Source of the DNA: Litoditis marina
Lineage: Eukaryota > Nematoda > Chromadorea > Rhabditida > Rhabditidae
Assembly (NCBI GenBank): GCA_964036275.1
Contig: OZ038434.1
Coordinates: 5,909,060 to 5,973,059, forward strand
Reading direction: 5' to 3'
Length of the DNA stretch: 64,000 nucleotides
Shown: piece after piece, positions 52,486 to 63,115 of the stretch
Layout of the letters: each line of letters starts with the position of its first letter
Position numbering within the stretch: the first letter of the stretch is position 1
Made by a program: the position numbers and the translations under genes
Notes under the pieces: generated by a model
What the model saw: the letters and a program-made list of their open reading frames with translations, nothing else
The model's database searches: none
What the model was told of the DNA's origin: nothing

Positions 52486-53400
52486 AGAAAGAGAAAGAAA
52501 GAGATAGAGCCTCATCAACTCTGCAAGCGGTAAAAATACTAAGACAAATTCATTTAATCATGTATAAATATCACGGAAATATAATGAAAAGAAGCGTACG
52601 TTCACTGAGTTATGAAAAATGATATGATTGCCATACCACGTTGCAAGAAAACTTGCAAGTTTATGCAGGAAATAAACGTTGACAAGTTTCCAGCTAATTG
52701 ACTGCTCACACCACTTACTACGGCAATTGTGGGCATCATGCTGGCCATGTCGGGCCAGGTCGGCCGTGGTCTTCATGCCAGCAGCATGCCAGGTGGCCTT
52801 TTAAAGGGCGCATAGCATGCTGCTGGCCAGATCCAAACTAAAATATTAGGTTCGCTCCTTTCAAAATTAATAATTACGGTATTGAATTGCTTCAATATCT
52901 TGATTATCACTTTATTTTCAATATAAGGAAGTCGAATTGAAAATTCATCAAAATATTTATTCACAGAAACGACACACAATGGCGAGGGGATGAAGAAGAA
53001 AAAACAAATAACAGCGAGTATTAAAAATGACAATCGGCGGAAATCAATGGCTCTACTCTACATTCTATTCTACTGACAAACTCGAAAATATCTGTGAGAA
53101 TGGCGTTGTTTAGTCGGAAGAGGAGGCTGATTTTACGATAAAGGCAATCAACGTAACAAAAACAACAACTTATTAATTATAGTTCGTATAAACTAATTAA
53201 AGAAATGGATATTCACAGGTATAAGTCAAGTACAGTCCGCAAACCAGGACAAAGCTAGGTAGGGAAAAGGGAGCCAAATTATAACAGAAAATGACAGGCA
53301 GTTTCATAATGAATAGGAGATCAAGCAATAAGTAAAAGCGACCAGGGACCACACTAGCGCAATGATGAAGTTAACAACGCAGAGACTAAGCTAGTAGAAA
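52486..53400. other. Spacer upstream of KDELR
   Basis: Contains a repeat with GGCATCATGC, GGCCATGTCGGGCCAGG and CATGCTGCTGGCCAG motifs at about 52730-52835. A related copy lies in the opposite orientation at about 54645-54745. No coding sequence is supportable. Confidence 0.45.
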
Positions 53401-54376
53401 TCATCCGCTAGCGGAACCAGATTGGTCCAAACCTGTATCTGAACTCGCGTGTGCTGAAGTGGACGGTGAGGGGACTTCATTCTGACTGTTCCTAACTGGA
53501 GACGAAGAAGCAGATCGAGTAACATGCTGGCGTTTACGGGTTCCGGTTCGCTGAAATCAGATAAATAAGATTTGCATAACTATAATTAACTTTGGTATAT
53601 TATAAAGCACACATTCTTAATAAACATGTAATATGGGAAATTTAAAGCTTCAGATTGTTTAAAGGTTGAATAAAGGAGAAGGACCGGATCATATTTCAAA
53701 TTGAAAAATGAAACGGAAAAATGGAAATACCTTTTTGGGTTTCTCGCCTGGGAGGACATTCGAGTGGTCCAGTCGTCTGAAGCGGACCCTTAAAAAAACA
53801 ATATAGCTATACGGCACCTCCCTGCGTTAATAAGCAGTTGGATCAGACAAAAACTAATTAGTATTCACGAGTGAATCAACGTGTTATATGATCAAATTCA
53901 CAATAGAAACTCACATAGCCTCCTGGAGAGCTTTGATACCGGAATCGTCGCACCATTGCCCTTTTTGCGCGACGCAGATCAATCAGAGCTGCCTCTCGTT
54001 CAGCAAAGGAGTGTCCCAGGGTGAGCCAAAACCTCAAAGGTGTAATTCTTAGATAATGTTTCCCACGCAGTGTTGTTCTCGTTCTCACTTAGAAGAAATT
54101 TGAAGGCGTTCGAACTGGAACACACGTGAGTAGTCGACATGAAGCAACACGTTCGTAAAACATTACGTGCACTTCTGTATTTGCGTAAGATAGAGGTTGA
54201 TTGAAATGCTAAACAACAATGTACGATACCAGGTTGCGGTTTACAGAGCATATTATGGAAAGAAACTCACTTTGACCGACAGGCGAAGTCCAAAATTCAA
54301 CTCTAGATCGTTTGTTTATGTCTTGTTTGACAATGTAGAACACGGAACTCATCCATATCTTCACTTCCCTTTTTTT
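53401..54376 (-). CDS. Tentative gene, possible MBD-like segment (3' part)
   Basis: Five minus-strand exons join with consistent phases: 54376-54271, 54208-54167, 54087-53940, 53788-53731 and 53550-53401, giving about 167 residues and a stop. The first two exons read KREV..., RSRVEFWTSPVGQ and TFQSTSILRKY. That order loosely resembles a methyl-CpG-binding fold (W-KREV, then a Tyr/Phe-rich SP-G-K/Q-FxS strand). The later exons give a basic helix-like stretch and an EKPKKRTGTRKRQ basic patch, then a Ser-rich tail. The N-terminal exon, which should hold the Gly-Trp before KREV, is not identified. The donor at 53940 (CG|GTATCA) is weaker than the unused GTGAGT near 53914. The gene is probably real; the domain call is weak. 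Confidence 0.35.
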
Positions 54377-57300
54377 CTGAAAATATATCCAATCACAAAA
54401 TTTAATCATGCGCTCAGAACAGAGTGACGTGATGTAAACGCCAAGAACCTGATTACTATCAAAACATCGAGTAATGGTCAAAAAACGAGCTAAAACCAAT
54501 TTTAAATATTAAAAAAAACGGTTTCTAAAAATGAATTTGAGAGAAAAATATCGGGTTTCGAAATTTTAAAATTTGCATCAAAAATGTAAAGGACTGCCAA
54601 ACTTTGACAACTGAAATGACGTCCTAGTAAGATTCATGGGTGTACGGTAGCCTTCAGTTTGTCTGTGACATGGCCAGACATGGCCAGGAGCATGCCCAGT
54701 GCTCGAAAATTTTCGGATCTGGCTGGCATGATGCCCGTGTTTGACTGAGCAACACCAGGCAAATCGTGGCGGGATCGATTTTCGGCGCGTCAGTTTGCTA
54801 GGATACCTCCTTCCCAACAGCTGCAACTAGTAAACATTATTAACTCCTGCAACAACTCCAACGAAGTGCATTTCTGACAGTATCTCACTGATTCTCGATG
54901 ATGAATATATGTTATTGTAACAAAAATCGACCATTACTCTAAAATGATATTATTAAAGAGAATAATATAACTAAGTGTTTTCTCAGAAAGTTGTAATAAC
55001 GGTTATAGTTAACCAATAATAAGTTTACTAGTGGTGAACTGAGTGAAGTAAAATTATGTTCATGTTTGAAAGCTGCCTTAATCTAGATTCTGAATACACG
55101 TTCTGAAGGCATACTGTAAGTGTATACGCGCGGATGGAACAAACTGTACCATGCCGTAAATATATTTGCATTCTGCTTAAAATTAATCTGTTCAGCTTCA
55201 GAATTTTTCATGATTCGCACCATACCTGTGAAACGAATAACTTGAATATTTGGGATAACTTTTGTACTTTGTAGTTTACCAATGTATTGTGCTCCCTTAT
55301 GTAATTTCCGATTACGGGACTACGTTCACTCGGAAAATTATATTGAGAAAGATGTATTCGTTTCATCTCGAAAACTATATCTTAGAGGTGTTCTTGAATC
55401 AAATTTCCCCCGATTCACAACCCCACCAATTGTTGCGCGAGGTTTTATGGCTTTCAATTGTTGCCTGCAACTGACATTCTTTTGGTTGACTGCACTAACC
55501 GACCCCTATTCATGGATTACCTCCATATAATCAATATTGACAGTTATGAATTTTCATTACCAAGATTTTTTTCAATCTTCGAAGTTAGCAATCAATCATG
55601 CAGTTTCAGTTCTAGTAAAACAGAGTTTTTTGTTATTTGTTCTCTGTGTTCTCCGTTGGTAAAAGTTACCAAGTTGCATTGTTCAACCTTGGAAAACAAG
55701 TTCGGTAATAAAATTAATGCTGAAACCTCCGCGCGGCTCTCCCATTACTTCCACTTTATTAAATATAGAACTTGTAGTTATGCTCACGGTCTGCCAATGT
55801 CTTTGCGTAGTTACAAAACATATTTTTTTGAAATTATTTTATATTTCTAATTATTAGCTAAGAGATTTTATCGCATCCCGAAAACTCTGTTGTGCATGTT
55901 GATCAAACTATGATGAAGATCTGGTAACCCTTTTGAGTTATTTTCTATCGAGAATGAACCATTCCATGCATGAGAGGCCTGCCCGCTTTGAAGAAAAACA
56001 TCCAGCTGAGCGCACTTCTTTGAAACATTCTCTACTGCGATCTTTCCATAAGCAAGCCCATATATGCGGTGTATGTTACTCTGCCCAACTGTGTAGTTTG
56101 ATTTGATTTGTAGTTTCATTCCGTAGATTCTCTGTCAAAATCCGTTATGGCGATGATCAAACTACAATAAGGATTTGGATACTTCATTTATTATTGAAAC
56201 TTTATAGTGACCTCCGTGTCGTCTAAGGTCAGATAGATGATTGAGTTTATATTGCCCTGCCTGAGGCCGAAAATGTGTAATAATAGGAGTGTCGACCTGT
56301 CTTTGGCAGGGTGTGAACCAGGCCGAATCTGGGCTAGCGGAGTAGAGTCTCGCTGGATTTTTGTGAGCTTGTTTTCAAAAATTGTGTTGGATCAGACCCA
56401 AAATTTGCTTTTTAATTGCTTTTAAAACTTTTCTTCAACCCTTTAAAAGATTAAAGAAAATACACCTAGACTTGGTCCGGTAGGTATGAGCATGAATTGG
56501 GTTATTCACAAACTATAGACATGCTTCGAGCCTCATAGATATATTCGTCGTCATTCTTACGCGAACTCATCAGTATCAACTTGAATCTTCTAACTTTCAT
56601 TGCTCGCAGATAGTTCATTTCACACATAAAGGAAGATTCAGCATATATAACTTCATAATGGGCCTCCGTAACTAAGTTATAGTTCGATCGGCATACACAG
56701 CGTAAATAGGGAATTACGACCGAAACAAAGAGGGATCAAATTACAAACACGACAGAGCAGACCAATATGTAGCGAATCGGCGAATTCTTCCACTGAGCGA
56801 CTGCTATAGTTTTCAATTAAGTTTAGTGGCGTCGCATATTTGTGTCTCTAACACTGTTATGTTCGATATTCCCGCGGGGTGGCACTGAACAATATCAGCA
56901 GCACAATATGTATAGCATATATGGTTCTCACCACTCAGACAATTCCCAGCCAATTGGCCAGCCACTTTTTTATTGGCTGAGCGAGAGAGTGTGCAGGTCA
57001 GAGAGACCCAGATGTCTGCGGCCTCATTGACCTGCACACTCTCTCGCTTTTGTAGCTGGCTGGCCAATTGGCTGGGAATTGTCTGAGTATTCTCACAGAA
57101 ACATGAGTATTCTAGAAACTTTACAACATATAAAAACCCCTCTTGAACATTTATTATCTGTATAGTGTATATGTATAGGATCTCGTTCTAGCACTCAGCT
57201 CATCTGTGTAACATTTATCTACACACTCTTTACATGTTGATAAACAACCGAACTACCACTCGCTCGAAATTGTGATCGATTTTGTCGTGTGCTGTCTTTG

Positions 57301-57539
57301 TTGTTGAAATGAAGATTATAACAATTTGGTACCACTCTAAATTGTTTCGACACTGATTCAAGATGATTTTGGTGTGGTTCTCCAAAGCGTTAGTCATCAT
57401 CAGCTGTATCCCTCTGAGAAACATGACAATATCAATTTGATTTGGAAAACACCAAAATCGTCATGAATCAAGGACAAAACAATTTTGAGTGGCACGATTC
57501 ACTGAGCACATAGATTCCTACTTGATTCGGACTTCAGAT
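54377..57539. other. Repeat-rich spacer upstream of DDAH
   Basis: Holds the likely promoters of the tentative minus-strand gene and of DDAH. It contains a foldback element (56932-57089) and GTAGTTTGATC-type inverted pairs at about 56093-56166 and 56684-56748. The plus-strand frame of 130 codons at 55458-55850 shows no known motif. No confident gene. Confidence 0.5.
56932..57089. mobile_element. 158-bp foldback MITE with TTCTCAC duplication, hAT-like
   Basis: Ends of about 30 bp are inverted copies (ACTCAGACAATTCCCAGCC facing GGCTGGGAATTGTCTGAGT). An inner pair GCGAGAGAGTGTGCAGGTCA faces TGACCTGCACACTCTCTCGC. TTCTCAC directly flanks both sides (56925-56931 and 57090-57096). A duplication of 7-8 bp fits hAT transposons. 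The right half has a diverged relative at about 63765-63830. Confidence 0.85.
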
Positions 57540-60500
57540 ATGCGACGTACACACGCCATTGTGATTCGAATACCCGCCACCTTGAAACTGGATAAGAAAC
57601 TGAAGGCCGACGTGGACCTGATGCGGAAACAGCAGGAAGATCTCACGGAAACTCTCAGGGAATCTGGTCTGCTCGTATTCTATTCTAATTCACAGTAAAC
57701 AAAATATTTATAAACAATAAAATGAGAACTTTGTGAAAGCCTCGCGGGCTGGAAACTGCACTGATGGTCCTGTGTTAGTCTGTTTCATCCAGACGTGAGC
57801 TTACTACAGTAAGCAGTACCGCTTTTCAACGGGTCTTTTCTATTGAAGTCATCGCTTTCATGACTGTTACCTGGTTGGTTGTTATAATAAACGGAAATCT
57901 GAAAGTATGCTGAGACTTAACAAATTTTTATCTTTAAAAACGTTATTTAACATTCATACTGTAGGAGTGCAGATCTGAATATAAGAACTGTACTGTTACT
58001 GACTTCCCGGACGTTTGTCGGGCTGTATAGGGTTCGCTCTAGGACTATTCATCTCTCGTGTTTGTAGTTTGATCTAACCTGTCTGCTGACGCACTGCACG
58101 GAGTGTAAGTATTTCTTTGTTTCAGGGGCCAACATAATAGAGTTGGGTCCCCAGGAGAACGTGGGACCGAACAGTCTGTACGCAGATGACACGGCTGTGA
58201 TTATCAATGGAACTGCCCTCATTTGTCGACCAAAGAAAGACGGCGCCAGATCAGAGGAGGTATACCATACTCTCATTCACGCGCTCATGCACACGTACAG
58301 TATGAACTTAAAGGAGATTGGAAACCGACTTGGGTAGGGTTTCGGTTCCAGATTGACTCAACACTTCGGAGTAAGGTGATAGTTGCAAGGAGTATTTCAC
58401 GTGAACGTGAGATACGTGAGATATAGTCACCACGCGAGTAGCTCTCTGAGAATTAAAGTTAGTTTCCGGTCTCCTTTAAACGCTTTTGTGTTTCAAATGT
58501 TAGGCTTTTTTTGGAATATGTATGTTTTAGAACAATTCTTCTATTTCTCTGTGGTTTACTACACACCGAAGTACGGATATGATCAAGTGGTTACGGGTAC
58601 TGTAAGAGTCCACATAAAAACGGCTCGCCAACATGTCATGAGCTTTCTTGAAGCGCAGGTTCGGGCTCGGTTTTCGACCAGAATCTCGACCAGAATCTCG
58701 ACCACTTTTATCAGAATCAGAAAAGGCAGCCTTTCCTCAAAGTTATTGAAGATTCGTTTTTGGGGACACGCACCGGGACATGTTTCACCATGGGAACTTA
58801 TTTGATCAAGTCGCATGTCTTTATGATACTTGAACATTGTACCTATGATCAATCAAATTTGTGACACTATGTTATTTAAATTTGTTTCCAGATGTCACGA
58901 GTGCTAGGCGAGTTCTGTTGGTCGGTGGTCGAGTGTCCCTCTACTTTGAACAACAAGACAGTCGTATTGGAGGGCAGCGATGTACTGTTCACGGGGAAGG
59001 AAGTATTCGTGGGGATACGGAAACACGGGACCAACACAGAAGGCGCCATTGTCAGTGAGACCATATCCCCTGCTAACCTCTTCTTCTATCTGAGACCGAG
59101 AACAACTTGAATGTCTGAGTAATTTGAGAGGGAGGGAGGACGAGGGAGACAGAGAGAGATAGAGACAGAGGTAGAGAGATAGAGAACTAGGCAGTAAGAG
59201 AGAAGGACGAAGTGAAAATTAATTTAAGTTTGAAATTGCCATGAAATTGCCATGCATTTTTCTGTCTCCACTGTCTTCATACTCGATGTTAAAGAGGCTT
59301 TTCTTCTAGATTCTGGGTCGAGTGTTCTGTGATATTCCCATAATCCCCATCTACCTGTCAGACAAGGCTCAGCCTCTGAAATACTATGTCTCTCTTGCGG
59401 GCGAGAACATTCTATCCGTAGGCAACAACAAGGAAGCTCAAAACATTGTCAAGGTAAGTACGAAATATAGGTTTCGCTCAGGGAAGGGCATACCCATGAT
59501 ATATATAATCGCGTCTGATCTGCTGTGTTTGTAGTTTTATCCTCGTGCTTTACAGTTGTAATTCCAAATCTGCGGTTTGTATGCAGATAAAGTCATATTC
59601 TATATCTGACTTTGCCATATTTGAGTTACAATATGTAATTTCACAAACACAGATTTGCCTGGATCTTTGACACAATTTGATCTACCGCGAAAACGCACCG
59701 GGATCAACCGGGATCATACTAAAAACACAGCAGAATAGAACAAAATGTACCATTTCTGTCTGATTTTCAAACAGCGATCCCCTCTAATCGAGTTTCCACA
59801 ACGGTTTTTTTCTTCAGAAAATAGTCAAACTCAGGAGTTGTAGTTCGATCAGTCACAGAAGAACCTTCGAATCACTCTCAAAAGCAGCAGAATCAAGCTG
59901 TAGCACATCGAAATGAGATAAAGTAACCATTTATGTATGTGTTGTGTTGTCATTCTATATGACACAATTTGAACCCTTTGACAGAAGCGGTTAGAGATTA
60001 TCTGATTTGCCGCCGTACAGCTGTTTCATGCCCGGCAGCAATTGAATCTGATTGGCTGCTCCAATTTAGCTGCAGTCAGCTGGAAAAGTCAGGGCAGGTT
60101 GAGGCAGTTCAAACTTTAATTTTAGGTACAGGGAATATAAACTAACACTTTTTGCGATGGAAAACATTTCCGCATACAAACTAATTGTACCATATACATG
60201 CTGGTTTCTCAATATAATAATTCGTCATTAAACATTGTTTCAGCGAATGGAGCAGCAGGCGACGTTCCGATACCAGATTCTGAGAATAGAGGACGAGGCG
60301 GCTGTCAATTGCATCTGTGTCAATGGGAGAATCGTATTTCGACAGGACACACACGACCCCGTCAGTTTAACGATTCACAAATATCAGATATTACATTCAC
60401 GCAAATTGAACAACGCCATCCAATCTTATAGTATGCTTTGATGAGAGAGTGTAAAGGTCACGGAAACGCAGACAGTCCTCAGACATTCTGTCGGTAGTAC

Positions 60501-61569
60501 CGCGGGACAATAGCCAAAATCGGAACTACCGCGCGACAATACCGGTACTACCGCAGCAGAATAACCGGCCGGGGCAGGGGGCCCTGTGAGCGGTACTACC
60601 GCCGGATAATATGTTATTGATTGATAATTGTTTTCGAACCGCCCTTCACTTCTCGTCTGCGCAACCGCTCGTCGGTCGGCTGTTCTCTTTATATATTTTT
60701 TTCTTATTTCGCAACTGGTAACTTCTAACTTCAATTAAAATAAATAGATTAGTTTAGAATGTTATTCTTATGTGCTTGGTTGTAGGTAGAAGTCAGTTTT
60801 ATTTGGTTTGAATTTCGTACTTTTAGAGCTATTTCTAAAATTTTAAAACTAATATGTAACATATTGAAAGTGGAATCCTAGTCTTTTTAACTAGTAGTAA
60901 ATTTGATTGTTTTATGCCAATTTTCGGACAGTCATCTCTCACTTACACGTAAATTATATTTTCGTAAGAATTTCCGTTTTGTTAGTTGTTATGTTGTACG
61001 AAAGTGTTTTTCAGATCAGTAAATTTCAGATCAGTATCCATGAATTCATGGTTATCAATAGGAAGTTCATCTTGCAGGGGTCAAGCTTTGAGGTATGTGG
61101 TTAAATTTATGTAGTAAAACTAGAACATGCGCACGTGTTCTGTCAAATTAGACAAAATCATCTTTCTGCCCTCCCCATACGATGTCATCCTATGATGAAA
61201 TACGTATTGAACATTTCAGTAAACATCAAAAGTTGGAAAATAATTCAAAATACGTAGCAACGGAACTCCTGAAAAGTTTTAATATAAGTTTGCCTCGGTT
61301 CTCCGCGTGTGTAGTTTGTAGTTTGTAGAAATTGTTTTAGTCCACGCCATTCCTACTGATATTCTGCATTTTAGATTAGTAACAGAACTTATGCTGTGAT
61401 TGCGGATAAAACTCAAACATGGGAAAGTATATTAAAGCTTGTCTGCAGCTTCAAAACAGCACTCTAATGGGTCATGTATGTGTGAAACGCAATTTATTTT
61501 TCATTTTTCAGGGAGGTGGACATCTGCGTGGAAGATGAAACTTTCGCATTAAAAAATGGAAAGGGATGA
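57540..61569 (+). CDS. DDAH: DDAH-family protein (dimethylarginine dimethylaminohydrolase-like)
   Basis: Guanidino-group-modifying fold; active DDAH hydrolyses asymmetric dimethylarginine, an inhibitor of nitric oxide synthase, in the cytosol. Exons: 57540-57666, 58126-58259, 58892-59050, 59310-59453, 60244-60430, 61035-61092 and 61512-61569; about 288 aa against 285 in human DDAH1, phases closed. It starts MRRTHAIVIRIP, then YADDTAVI, TALICRP, LEGSDVLFTGKEVFVG, LKYYVSLAGENILSVGN and AAVNCICVN, in family order. GSSSC near residue 264 aligns with the catalytic cysteine. The catalytic histidine of the LHLKS motif is replaced: here AQPLKY, with Pro162 at that place. The Glu-Asp pair is Asp-Asp. 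Family membership is firm; enzymatic activity is doubtful. The last two exons are the least certain, and an alternative 3' end is possible. Confidence 0.85.
59125..59200. repeat. GA-rich tract
   Basis: Purine-rich run of GAGAG and AGAGACAGAG units in a DDAH intron. Confidence 0.7.
60490..60615. mobile_element. Foldback element with CGGTAGTACCG motifs, copy 1
   Basis: In DDAH intron 5. CGGTAGTACCGCGGGACAAT at the left faces GCGGTACTACCGCCGGATAA at the right. Between them are further CGGTACTACCG and CGGAACTACCG motifs. The copy at 63625-63755 shares these motifs. No coding capacity. Confidence 0.6.
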
Positions 61570-62488
61570 TGGGAATCTGGTGCAGGTAAGCTTTTTTTTC
61601 TACTTTACAACCTTTCCTATCTGCGGAAAAATACAAAAAGTGAACAAGAGATTGACGTAAAAATAAACCTTAGTAGCGGTGCACACGTTACTCGGACAAA
61701 ACTTTACAATTCACGTTTTCGTGAACTTTAACATATACTGTACTGGCTTGCCATGGAGAGCGCGATCCTAGTTTCAGCTCATCGCCGATAAACATAGTCA
61801 ACCGGTTACTGTAAGAGGGTGCTTGTGAAAGAAATGGAGTATATACTGCCACTTTTGAAAGAGTTGATTTATCCGTAGTGGTACAGATTAAACCGAAAAC
61901 TGCCACAGCTCATCTTTTGTCAAAAACCCGCACCCTCTTCCTTTGACTGTTTTGGTTTTTCGAGCCATGGATATCGATTGATGTTTCTTGCCCCTTGTCG
62001 ATTTTGGGTAGCTAGTAGATTTACCGCTCCATATATGAGATTTATACCCAACTTTCTAGTTTCTCGTTACAAAACTAGACCGCAAACTAGACCAATTTCG
62101 TTATTTTTGACTTGACCTTAGTAGTATTTCAAAACTATGGTCAACATACTTAGATCTAGCATCTAGAATAGTGTGTGTTAATAGAAACTCGGTCCGCTTT
62201 TCTATATCACCTAAGTTTTTCTGAAACATGAGCTGCAGTAGTTCAAGTTGGACCAACTTTATGTCATTTTTGACTAGACTTTACTTATAATTCATGTTTT
62301 GCAGAACATCAGAACCAGCCGATGATTGGAACCGGCGAATCAATTGCAAAATGAACCATTTCGCGGAAAAACTGAAGTCCAGAGAGGTTGGTTGCATTTA
62401 TGATAGATAGTAATGTGTGTATCACCTTAATTTCAAAATAGAATGTGGGTTGGGAGGGAAGACATAGGGGTGTGGGAAGAGTGAGACG

Positions 62489-62526
<38 letters not shown>

Positions 62527-62970
62527 GATTTGTTTCATTATCAGTGAAACTGTCTTTTATCTCCTTCGAAACTGTCTAAGAGAGATTCAGAGAAAAACTT
62601 TTGTCGAATTAGATCATAAATGCTATATTCCAACACCATTTTCTACTGGATAGTTTCATCAAGATTCATAAGAGTTTTGCTATGTGAATGTGAGAATATT
62701 CTATAGTATAAAGTGTATGAGGTATTTTGGAGAGGTACATATGGGTAAAAAAGAGTATGATCGGTAGTGTGAACAATATTCCTATTTTTCCAGATGATGC
62801 ATGTCTCGATCTTGAGCTGGAAACTGTACACACGAGCTGGAGGGAAGATACAGTGGACCAAAGAAGTCTTCTACAGTTACTCGGTCATCATTAATATAGT
62901 CGTCACCAACGGAAAGGCGGGAGGGTTTTGTATATCTTACTTTCCGCTGTGTACGCGGACATATCTTTGA
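61566..62970 (+). CDS. Possible alternative 3' coding exons downstream of DDAH
   Basis: Three segments with good splice sites (up to 61585, 62305-62386, 62794-62970) share one open frame of about 92 codons from ATGATG at 61566 to a TGA at 62970. It overlaps the last DDAH exon in a different frame. The 62305 exon is also phase-compatible with direct splicing from DDAH exon 61035-61092, which would replace the DDAH C-terminus. The predicted peptide (…NHFAEKLKSRE / MMHVSILSWKLYTRAGG…) matches nothing I know. It may instead be spliced 3' UTR. Confidence 0.25.
62484..62530. repeat. GA microsatellite
   Basis: Pure GAGAGA run with one GGGA interruption, between the two downstream exon candidates. 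Confidence 0.85.
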
Positions 62971-62984
62971 TTCCAAAGCTTGCC

Positions 62985-63115
62985 GGTTATGTGCTCTAAT
63001 AGCGCAGTGGTTACCGCCCTGCTACCAAACTTTTGCTCGTAGGTTCGATTCCAGCGAGAGACAAAAATTTATAAGTTTGCCACTCACTATACTAGTGCAG
63101 CACATAGTCGACAAA
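62985..63115 (+). repeat. tRNA-derived SINE, copy 2
   Basis: TAGCGCAGTGGTTACCGC (box A-like, with a pairing D stem), CCAAACTTTTG and GGTTCGATTCC (box B) form a tRNA-like head, but the acceptor and anticodon stems do not pair. The tail AAATTTATAAGTTTGCCAC matches the body of copy 1 at 945-1050. This copy is the better preserved of the two. Confidence 0.6.

Noticed and set aside
53910..54005. Alternative plus-strand coding reading of the third exon of the tentative MBD-like gene
   Set aside because: Open in one frame by chance, but it has no plus-strand splice partners, whereas the minus-strand exons chain together in phase.
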